A stretch of 64,000 bases of DNA from contig NC_092577.1 of assembly GCF_037975245.1 (NCBI RefSeq), positions 31,149,398 through 31,213,397 of the forward strand. Direction: 5' to 3'. The stretch is from Apostichopus japonicus. Lineage: Eukaryota; Echinodermata; Holothuroidea; Aspidochirotida; Stichopodidae. The position numbers were made by a program, and so were the translations under genes. The notes under the pieces were generated by a model, which ran no database searches, was not told the DNA's origin, and saw only the letters and a list, made by a program, of their open reading frames with translations. Shown here one piece after another: positions 27,313 to 39,000 of the stretch (positions are counted from its first letter, which is position 1; each line of letters opens with the position of its first letter).

Positions 27313-30300
27313 GAAAACCAGAGAAATAAGATATGACTCATAATTGACAAATAAGGAGTAAGTTTTAGAAAATATATATATATATATATATTTTCCACTG
27401 TAGGCTTTTGTCACCTGTACCAAACAATGCTAATTCTAGAGATCAATCATGATGCTAACCAACTCGATATCATTTGTAAATCCTAAGGCCGGATCTGGAA
27501 AGATATACTGTACGTCAAACAAACATCCTGCTCATTCTATTAGACTTTTGTCTATATATATATATATTTGTATATATATATATAGACAAAAGTTGACATA
27601 TAATAGAATGAGCAGGATGTATGTTTGACGTTTAAAGTCATGTGGCTAAACTGCATCCTTTGAGAAGGAAACACCTGAGGTTTTCCTAAGAAATAAAAAC
27701 AAAAGACAATAATGTTTACCTTACAAATTCTCAGTTCAGGAAGTAGAAAGCAACTACCTGATGAGGAAACCTTGAACTCTTACAACTAATTTGTTTGAGT
27801 CATTGATCCTTTGAGAAGGAAACACCTGAGGTTTCCCTAAGAAATAAAAACAAAAGACGATAATGTTTACCTTACAAATTCTCAGTTCAGGAAGTAGAAA
27901 GCAACTACCTGATGAGGAAACCTTGAACTCTTCCAACTAATTTGTTTGAGTCATTGAATTTTAAAGTCTGATGAACTTTGTAAAGTGGACATTGTAATAG
28001 CAGTTGTGGTTTCATATTTAAAGTGTTCTGTTGTTTTTTGTTTTTTTTTCTTATGTAAATATTAGAATTGTGACTGTCAAGATAATGGTATGCACTGTTA
28101 AGTTACTGTGGTTCCCTATATTTATATCCATTTCCCCTTTCATATAACTCCCCCTGTATTAGATTTCCTACTTTGTAATTATATAAATATACTTCTGCTT
28201 CCTGGTCTATTGTGTCCACACAGAAACAGAAATATCACCGAGTTCCTGCTTCCTTAATTCTAGTCATGTGTTTATGTTTGCCTTCATACTTTTAGAGGAT
28301 CATTTTGGCTATAAATAAATAATATCACTTCTTGGTTATCCAAAACTTTTAAACGTAAACTTCTGTGTGGTTACTGCCCTGTATATAATAAGGAAGCGAA
28401 TCGCAAGATTGTCTCAAAATCGTCCCCGACGAAACGGACCCTTTTTTGCATTCCATACAACAAATTCCAGTATTTGAATAATTTTAATACGACAAAATCA
28501 CACTTTTTAATGACCATTTTGTTGTTAATGTTGCAACTTAGTAATTGCCGTCCTTTTGTTGTTAACTCCTCCACAAAGAGACTCATGGTTGAAATAACAA
28601 AAGTGCACTCTTTCATCTTTTTTGTTTCCATCACAAAAATGGTAAAAAAAATGCTGAGCATTTGTAGCAGCAATTCCTTTTGTAATATTTGTCATGATGT
28701 CTCACAGACCATACCATATGCTTCATATCTTGGGAGTGAGTATGGCTTGTACCTTATCAAAGTATCTTACCTACAGCTTCTCGGCCTTTTGGCTAAGATC
28801 ATGTGTAGTATCTGTTCCCTTTCGAGGGGAATGGTGATGCACACCCAACGATGATCACACTGCAGTCACAGTCCCGATGCAAGGGGACTGGGGTTGAGAG
28901 CAGATCAGTCGTTCGGTAGTTTGGTTCTTTCCTGGGTGACTTTTCTTAAAAAGTATCTTACCTACAGACATTTCATAAGGTTTTGAATATAATCAAATTT
29001 AGGAACAAGATATTGTGAGATGGGGTTTTCCACCTCAGTTATGGAATAATAGTCTTTTCACAGACTATCATGTTGCTAATGAGTTTATGAATATTCAATA
29101 GAGCACATACCTAGATGATCATTCATTTCTGTCTGTTACTGTTCTTCTTTCTAAATGAGTCTATGAATATTCAATAGACCTAGATTATCATTGATTTATG
29201 ATTGTTTCTGTGTTTCGTTCTAATGAGTTTATGAATATTCAGTAGGGCCCATCCTAGGTTATCATTCATTTCTGTCTGTTACTGTTAGTCTTTCTAATGA
29301 GTCTATGAATATTCAGTAGACCTAGATTATCATTGATTATGTTTGTTTCTGGTTTTCTTTCTAATGAGTCTATGAATATTTAGTAGGGCCCATACCAAGA
29401 ATATCATTCATCATGTTTGTTTCTGTTTGTTTTTTCACTCAGTCGTACTGGGAAGATCAGAGCAAGAGGCTATTCCGATTACTTACCAGTAAACCAAAGA
29501 ACCCCGGCCTTCCTCTCCTGGTTTACTCCATTGGAGAGGACTTACCCTCCTCTTGGCACGTCCAGTGTCAAAGTTCACTCAAAGTAGCTTCTCTTCAGGC
29601 TGAAGGATATGTATCAGAGGTTCATTTGAGTACTTTCTCCGGCAATTTACGACAAGCTGACATGGTAGCACGGGTAAGTATACTTTTGGAAAACCAGATA
29701 TGACGAGTATGCTATGATACTGCTATGACGAGTATGATGGGCCTTTTAGTTGGGGTTATTACCTGTTTAATCATATCTCATTTGCATAAACCTGATACTG
29801 CTATAGCAAGCAGGTTTATATGCAAATGAGATATGAATAAACACAAGTATAAACCCAACTGAAAGGCATATAGTGTTTATTCATTTCTCATTAGAGATAA
29901 ACTTGTTTTCTTATTGTTTGTATATATCACATGTGGCGTGCTGTTCCTTATACATGGGTTACCGAAATATGGTTGCAATATTTATAATCATTGTTTGGCC
30001 TCTGTCTCTGCTAGAATGTCCAGTAATGGTCACTTGGTGTACCGACTTCAACAAGCCTGTTAACGCCAAGCTCAAAGTGGCCTTTCTGAATATTTGGGAG
30101 ATTTACACCTCCAACCAAGTCTATTACTTTTAATTATTAAATTCCAGTTGAAGGAAGAGAAAAAGAGCCTAGCTTCGATCAAGAGAGATCAGTATTACTA
30201 ATAATAATAATTTGATAGTATGTTGTCTTTACTCAAACTAGATAGGATTTAACGTATTTTTACATATTCCCGCCTAGTGACGCACAGGAGTATAAAAAAC

Positions 30301-33015
30301 TTAAAAACCATCACGTCATCTTTTATAAAAAAGTCATTCAAGCATGTGCATTGTTATCGTCCATACAAATGTATTTGTAAAGAAAATGCAACGTGTCAAA
30401 AAATTTTTGCTGGGTAACTGTGTATCTTGCTGCCCTTGTTCTACAAACCAAACAAATTTACTTATACAGAATAAGGAATAATATATAAATAACAATGGAA
30501 AACAATGTCATGCAGGGAATTTTTAAATTGAATGCAGTTTGTTGTATTGTTATATTTTGTTTGAAATATTGTTATTACATGGTGAACTAGGGAAATTGAT
30601 CATACGTCATTGATCACACTTCATTGCTCATACATCATTGATCATACGTCATTGATCATACGTCATTTCTAAGAATACACCTCATGTTAAAAATATCGAG
30701 CATTTGTACCTTCAAGGAACCACTCTTTAACCCATTTAAGGGTAGCTAATTTTTGGGGGTCACTTAAATTGGAAGGCAGAATCAAAATCCCTCTATTTTT
30801 CCTGTAGCGTTGATATATAAATAAAGCACAATTTCATCCTCTTTTGTTTCATTTTTACTTTATTTATTAATTTTACACTTTTTGTATCATATCTTAGATT
30901 ACATCTGACTTGAAGTGGTTGGCTTCCAAATGTCCTGTAGTCCCTTCTCTGGAGTCTGCTCCAATAACAGAGTACCTTGACGTCGGTCTCACAAACTTCT
31001 TCAGTCTTCAGATCCGAGAAAACGAAAAGGAACGAAGGAGAGCCAAAATAAGAGAAGAAGTAAGCGTTTACCAAATTTTCCTCGAGACTATAATTTGAAT
31101 TCGTCTCTCCACAGGTTTAATTGTTAGGCACGTTCGTTAAGCGGCAATCCAGTGTAGTACAATGTGCCACTGTGTAATGTGGAGCAATCAATGTGCAAAA
31201 ACATACTCTCTGACTAACAAACATTCCTGGACACTGTGTCCACAAAAAGAAGCTGCAGCAGCTGCAAGATCCTACTCAGCTAGGATGAATCAACATCAAA
31301 CAATAGGGATTGTCTCTTAACACCTGCATTGTCTATTGTGTGAAACTGTGGAGCACAATAGACAATGAAAAGCTGCAGCAGCTGCAAGATCCTGCTAGGA
31401 TGAATCAATATCAAACAATAGGGATTGTCTCTACACACCTGCTTTGTCTATTGTGTAAAAACTAGAGCACAATAGACAATGAAAAGCTGCAGCAGCTGCA
31501 AGATCCTACTCAGCTAGGATGATTCAACATGAAACAAAAGAGATTGTCTTTGAACATCTGTAGTATCTATGGATTGTGTCAAACTGTAGAGCAGCATAGA
31601 TGATGTCCTATGCAGCCTGGCTGCATGATGCGGCAGCTTCCTCAGCATCCTACTTTTTAACACAGTGCATTAGGCTGTGAAAGTAAAAACATTGAATATG
31701 GTAGTCAGTGACACCAGTCCTGAAGGTACCGTGTCAAAAAGAAAAGCTGCAGCAGCTGCAAGATCCTGCTTAGCTAAGATGAATCAATATCAAACAAATG
31801 AGATTGTCTGTAGTACCTATGGATTGTGTGAAAATGTAGAGCAGCATAGATGATGTCCTATGCAGCCTGGCTGTATGATGCTGCAGCCCCCACAGCATTG
31901 GTGCCTGTGAAAGTAAAAACATTGACTAAAGGTAGTCAGTTACACAAGTCCTGATCCATCCCATATGTAGGTTGTGTTGGATATTTAAGGAAAATAAGGC
32001 ACTGTGTCAAAAAGAAAAGCTGCAGCAGCTGCAAGTGACTGCTTAGTTAGGATGAATCAAAAACAAACAATAGAGATTGACTCTGAACACCTGCATTGTC
32101 TATGTATTGTTGAAACTGTGGAGCACAATATATTTTGTCCTATGCAGCCTGGCTGCATGATGCTGCAGCCCCCTCAGCATCCTACTTTCTGGCAGAGTAC
32201 TTAATGAGGATCACTACGTAAAATATGCTATGTTTTTTTGTTTTCTTTTTTCAACAGAGTTTTGATACATTGGTTTCCCTATATAATGATGTTATCCAAC
32301 ACCTAGTATATTGCTGTACTGGAAGCCAATTAAAGACACTGAGTTGGCCACCACCAGATTTCAGAAGTTATGGTGAGTGAAGGGATTATGGTTAGGTACG
32401 GGATTTATAATGAGCTTAGGTATTCTGGTGACTTTAAGGATTATGGCAATTTTAGGGATTATGGGGAGTTCGGACATTATGATGAGTTTTCTAGGAACTA
32501 TTGGCAGACTAGGATTAAACGGTGACTTAACAGGTACTTTCATGTTAAAAATTTTTACAATGAATATTCATTTTTACATTGCTACGCTTATTGTATGCAT
32601 ATGCATGACTTTCATCATGATAAAATATGATGCAATTCTCTTATCAGAATTACCCCAAGCTGAATGGAACGATCCATCAACTCTCTCTGACCTTGGCCAA
32701 CTTCTCTCATCTTTGCAGCTGCCTGATATGGGAGAATTTGATTCAGGTGGGTTTTTCTTACCATTTTTCTTTTCCTATTTCATTTGCTTTCAAGGATCTT
32801 AAATGAATATATATATATAGTACTTGATAATATATATCTGTTTAAATTAGTCCCACAAACTTGCAAAAGGATTAGGCTAAGCTTTAGAAGAACATTTTCT
32901 GTTTTTGTTTGTTTTTTGGTTCTTGTTGCTTCTTTGATTCCTTGCTTCATAGAACACTTCCTTTCATAAACTATATTGTATTTTGTTTTTCATATATATA
33001 TCAGACAAATCTATC

Positions 33016-33071
<56 letters not shown>

Positions 33072-36000
33072 TACTTTAAGAATACTTCAATATGTTATTT
33101 GTGTTGTGGGAAACAAAGCAATGATATGATATTGAATGAAATGAAATGAAACTTCACCAAACTCTCCATCCGTATTTAATCTCCTGTTATATTTCATATG
33201 CCCATAGATTCTTGGGAAGACACCAAACACAGGTGTTTGCTGTATGTTAAAAGCTTACCAGGAAGTCCGCATGAGAAGGTAGCACTTATCTCAAGGTAAA
33301 TCCACGCATGTGAAATTTCAAAAATGAAATTTCTATATGGAAGACATTATCATCACTGCTAGGATTAATTGTATGGGAATATCCGATACAAAATGCAATT
33401 CCATGAACAAATGAATGCATTTCCATGAACAGAGGAATGCATTTCCATGAACGAAGGAATGCATTTCCATGAACAAAGGAATGCATTGCCATGAACAAAG
33501 GAATGCATTTCCATGAACAAAGGAATGCATCTCCATGAACAAAGGAATGCATTAACATGAACAAAGGAATGCATTTCCATGAACACAGGAATGCATCTCC
33601 ATGAACAAAGGAATGCATTTACATGAACAAAGGAATGCATCTCCATGAACAAAGGAATGCATTTACATGAACAAAGGAATGCTTTTCCATGAACAAAGGA
33701 ATGCATTGCCATGAACAAAGGAATGCATCACATGAACAAAGGAATGCATCACATGAACAAAGGAATGCATCTCCATGAACAAAGGAATGCATTTCCATGA
33801 ACAAAGGAATGCATTTCCATGAACACAGGAATGTATCTCCATGAACAAAGGAATGCATTTACATGAACAAAGGAATGCATCTCCATGAACAAAGGAATGC
33901 ATTTACATGAACAAAGGAATGCTTTTCCATGAACAAAGGAATGCATTGCCATGAACAAAGGAATGCATTTACATGAACAAAGGAATGCTTTTCCATGAAC
34001 AAAGGAATGCATTTCCATGAACAAAGGAATGCATTTCCATGAACACAGGAATGCATCTCCATGAACAAAGGAATGCATTTACATGAACAAAGGAATGCAA
34101 TACCATGAACACAGGAATTCATTTCCATGAACAAAGGATTGCATTTCCATGAATAAAGGAGTCCATTTCCAGTGCATATATCCCTCACAACAGGAGAACA
34201 TTTTCTATGATTATTTGCCAGAGGGGATGTGGATAATTGTTTGGAAATATCTCCTCCTGAATATTCAGTGTGAAAATACCATCAATTTTCTATTCCAATG
34301 AAATTTTGAAATAGTTGTTAACTTTGTTTGGTAGCCCTGAAAAATATATGGAGTCAGTTTTTAAAGAATTCAGAGGTTTGGAGTTACCAGAACGTACCAT
34401 GAAACGCTCCATTAGACCTCACTAGAACTAATTACATCTTTGAGAAAGTATTGCTTATTCTTAAAGTGCCCAAATTTAAATTGATTAAGATTAAAAATCC
34501 TGTCATAACGGTAAAGTGCAGAAATGCAACAAGGGAATCGAATTGTGGAATATAATAATAATAATAATAATATGTGCTATTTATAAAGCGCTTTCCAATA
34601 AAATCTCAAAGAAATAAATACCTAAAAGATATCAAACAATACAAAAAATTGCACCATGTAACTAAAAATTGCAATACAAAGAATAAAAAGGAATAACATT
34701 ACATTACAAGTATAAAGTGTTCATATTAAACATTAAAAAAAAATTGTGTTTTCAAATCCCTTTTAAAAATGATTAAGATTAGTCAACGAACGGATATGTT
34801 GCCAGGTAAAATTTCGAAAGGAGGAACATTTATAAAGACATATTTTCACGATTTAAAAGCCATGGATTGGAACAGTTTGCATTTTTATCTTGTCAATGGA
34901 TTATGAAAAGAAAACCTAAAAAAATATTCCTGTAAACAAATTTGCTGATTTATTTTATGAAAAAAAAGTTGTATATGTAGGTATTAAGAACTTCCAAAAT
35001 CCCATTTGGTATAAAAGATTTTCTGTTGTCGTCAAAAAAAGGAAAAACCTAAGGTTTTATTTTGGAAATGTGAACAATTTCTTGGGCTTCATGTATCTTC
35101 TAAAGGGTTCAGTGGTTGTTAGAGAGATGTCAGAGAGAGTTTGATGCTGTCTGCGTCGACCATTTCCAAGTCCCTGGATGTACCCCAAGTCACGATGTGC
35201 TACCCTGGACCAACCTCGCAGAGGCTTGCATCGATTACATGGTGACGCTTCTAAAGACAAGAATCGAAGATACAGAAGGTGAGTTTAATCATTTTTGTTT
35301 GCAACAAATAAGAGAAACAAGTAATATCTTTAGGTGAAGAAAAGCAAATTTGAAGAGAGCAAAGAGCAGGTTAGATAAGGTTTCAAGCCAAAGTACCATC
35401 AGGGTTGAAATTACTGTGCTCCTCCAACAGAGCTAGGAAGCCCCTCTAAGGAATCACCCTATGGGACCCTACTAGGGACCATCATGCCACTTTCGGGTTA
35501 CTAGGTTCATAACAGAATTATTCCTCGGTGGCAAGCTGGAAAGTTTACTTGGCAATAGATTGTACGAAGGCAGTACAAAGAGCTTATGTATCTATCAATT
35601 ATTTAAGAAATGAAAAAATAACAATATAAAATCTCTTTATTATTTACTACATTGAATTGAAATTGATACATTGGGTTTTGTTTAGTATTTGACATAACTA
35701 TTTGTATGATCATTTTGTTCAAGTACTAGCAAGATATTTTTTTATTCTTAAAACAATTCACGAATATTCAGGCGATAGATATGTAAATTAGATTGCAGTT
35801 AATAAATCTTAAGATACATCTTATGGTGTACATATCTTATGGATGCTGCTCATAAGTGTTCTACTCTCAGCTAATGAATATTCAGGAAACTTAATATGCA
35901 CTAGCTATCTACTTTACTTTTAACCAGTCACAAAAATATCAGAAACAAGTTCTGAAGTAGTTTTCTATAATTACTGTTTTAACTTTTGGGAAATATTGTT

Positions 36001-39000
36001 TCCAGAGATAACAGACATTCGCCAAGATTGTGTTTCACTACCAAATGTTACCAGTCTGTATTTCATGTGTCCGTCACAAAATTAAATAATAAAGTGAGGA
36101 TTTATCTTGTTCCCCTTTAGTAGCTTAATCAATAAGCATTTATAGCATTATTTCTGTTTATGGTTCAAAATGTGTTTTTATTATCAAAAGCACCTTAAAA
36201 TATGAATTTATGACATGTTTCTTTGTCTCTATCTTGCTGAAGATGGAGATCAAGCAAGAGACAGGATGGTTTATTACTTCCAAACCGACTTTGATAGTTT
36301 CCGAGCGCCGTCGTTCTGGATGCAGTCAGTGAGCAACGCCCTGGGAGAATCGGTCACAAGACCTGACAGGTAAAAAAAAACACAAAAAATGACAGATTTT
36401 TAGATTGATATAAAAAGAAAATATTGAAGAACTATGAAAGTTATGAAGCAATTCTGATTCTTTAAGTTTTCTTTGTTAAAGATTACAATAACAACAGCAA
36501 TCGAAAAGGATAAACTAGAAAAAACCCTTTTGATATGTCGGCAATGCTCTTTATATTTCATTTCATTCTGGGTTACATTTTGCTGTAGTTAACAGGCATG
36601 AGCTTTTTCCGCGAATTCGCGGAATATCCGTGATTTCTTTTTTACCTCGGAGACAAAAGCTATTATCCTAACACACTGTAGCATACGCAAACTGGAGCCT
36701 ATACCGCAAATTTTGCAAGTTCCATGATTTGTATTACCCCAGGCTCATACCCGAGTAATGTACAGCATATTATTCATCGTTTGTTGGTTTGTCCGCTCGT
36801 TTGTTGGTTTGTTCGTTTGTTTGTTCATTTATTCATTCATATATTCATCTGTTTATTTATTCATTCATTCATTCATTCATTCATTCATTCATCTGTTTAT
36901 TTATTTATTCATTCATTCATTCTCTTGCCATTCCAGCATAAATGAATCGTACTTGATCTCGGTGGAAGAAAGGAAGAATGAAGTCAACATCGAAACAGAT
37001 AAACAAGAACGAGAGAGCATTTACGATATCAGCAACATTGAGGAGAAATCCTTCGCAGACTTGCCAGAGAATATCATGAGAGATAAAGAAATGAGCATCT
37101 CGCAAAAGAGATTGAAGAATTTACTATTCTCGGAGAAGGAAGAATCGCACAGGTGAGTTGTGTAATGCTACCATGAAAGAATATATGATATTTTTTTTTA
37201 GCTTTCAGACCAAGTGGATTATTGGTCACCCTTCATTTTTTTTTTTAGTTTCATATTCATAAGTGGTAATTTGAAGAAGCGGTGAGTTAATTGCATTTTA
37301 TCGCTAAAAAGTAACATTTTCATTTGAACCTTTTTCTTTTCTTTTCTTACTTTTCTGGGTTTTTTTCCAAAATTTTCCTAATACTTAATTCCTACCGTGT
37401 TCACCGAGGCAGTTTGTAGGTTTCGCTCCATTGCAGGTTATGAAGAATTGCATCTTTGTTTAAAGAAATGGATGTATCAACTGGTAATTGAACCTTAGAT
37501 GAAGAACTTCAATTGAAGAGACTCTTTGTGACCTAAAATTGTCTGTACATGTTAATGGCAAACTCTAGCTTTATATTTACTGGCTATGAAAATGGTGGAT
37601 ACTTAATTTAGTGAAGTTGTAATAATTGTTGTAATTTGTAAAATAATTTGTAAATTATTACCAAAAAAAAAAAAAAAAATTATATAATATATAGTTCATT
37701 AAACATCTGTTGTGGAACTAGGCTACCAAATTCTGAATTTAAACAGAAATAAGTAGGAAAAGGTCCATGTTTTTGTCAAATAGGTGTCAAATTTGTTACC
37801 TTAGGGGAGAGGGATGACCTGCTCACCACCTCCCCCCCCCCCCCTTAGCATTTATCCTTCATTTCCAACCAGAAATTTATGAAATCAACATCTACTTTCT
37901 CTCTTTCCTCAAGACATATCTACCTTTCCTTTATGTACTTGTTTAAAAAGTTGCCTCAGGAAACACAAGTCGATCAGAAGACTGCATCACTGGTTTTAAA
38001 TATATGAGCATGTGTACATTATCTTCTTGTTCTTTTTCTGGATCCAAAAGTTCTGATTATCCAATTGTCTAACATGCTCAACATTCGATAAAGAAAACCC
38101 TGGTTAGAACGTACTTTGTCAGTCCACTTTAGTATATTCATTTCATATGCAAACTAGATTTGGTTTCCTTCACTCAGGAGTTTCCTGTTGCAGATTTTTG
38201 TCTCTACATATTTCTTCTTTTCCTTTCTTTCCTTTTAATCTCCATCAATTTTGTGAGGGAGGACTCATTTTTATTTTCTTTCCTTGAATGTGATGAAATT
38301 TTTTCAGAGAAGATCAAATGTTTCGATATTTATATATTTGCAATCAACAGAATATGATTTAAGAACATATACGTCAGTTTTGATCAGTTGGTAAATGTTT
38401 CATGTTAACATGAGTGTTTCATGTTTTCATGAGTGTGCATGCAAAAATGTGCGCTTTGCTCATGTCCGTGGAACATGCATGTGAAATATGCAAACCATTG
38501 ACCATGAAGCGAATGTTTATTCGAATATAAAGAAAACTTTAGTTCGTCACGGATCGTGATCGAAAAATTGTTGGTGGAGCAAGGTCGACCGTGTCGAAAA
38601 TATTGCGAATAACGTGATCAAGAAGGAAAAATTATTGCACGAAAGTTTGGCTCATGTCAGGGGTTTGTGGTTCTCATATTAAAAAAACAACGAATCAATC
38701 TTTGGTAACGGTCAAATGGTGAAACGCTCTGAGTCAGAAGATTGTTGGTTTCTTTTTCCCGACAGAAATTCCATTTGAGAATTTCCATCATTATTGTCAA
38801 TCAGTATGTCACCTGTCAATCATTTTTGTTGTTGTTCCTATTCACCTTCTCTTTTATCTTTAGTTTCTTTGGTTCTGCTGATTAGGGAGGAGGGGTGTCA
38901 GGGAGAGGGGGGGGTGGGATTGCATAGTTGTAACCAAAGTAGAATGGTGAAGGTCATTCCTTAATTGAAGAATTTCTATTGCTAATATTTTATCTAACCA

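Noticed and set aside
28474-28854. 126-codon plus-strand frame with a hydrophobic start
   Set aside because: It lies in a GANP intron, runs into the U2-headed element, and has an equally open antisense frame; no domain or splice support.
28776-28960. Functional U2 snRNA gene
   Set aside because: Only the first roughly 42 nt match U2; the Sm site and later stem-loops are not present, and the unit is flanked by target duplications.
33397-34172. CRISPR-like regular repeats
   Set aside because: There are no spacers, the units are contiguous, and the genome is eukaryotic.
33286-34188. Seven minus-strand frames of 69-117 codons repeating MHSFVHGNAFLCSWKC-type peptides
   Set aside because: They arise from the 22-bp minisatellite, which has no stop in any minus frame; the region is a GANP intron.
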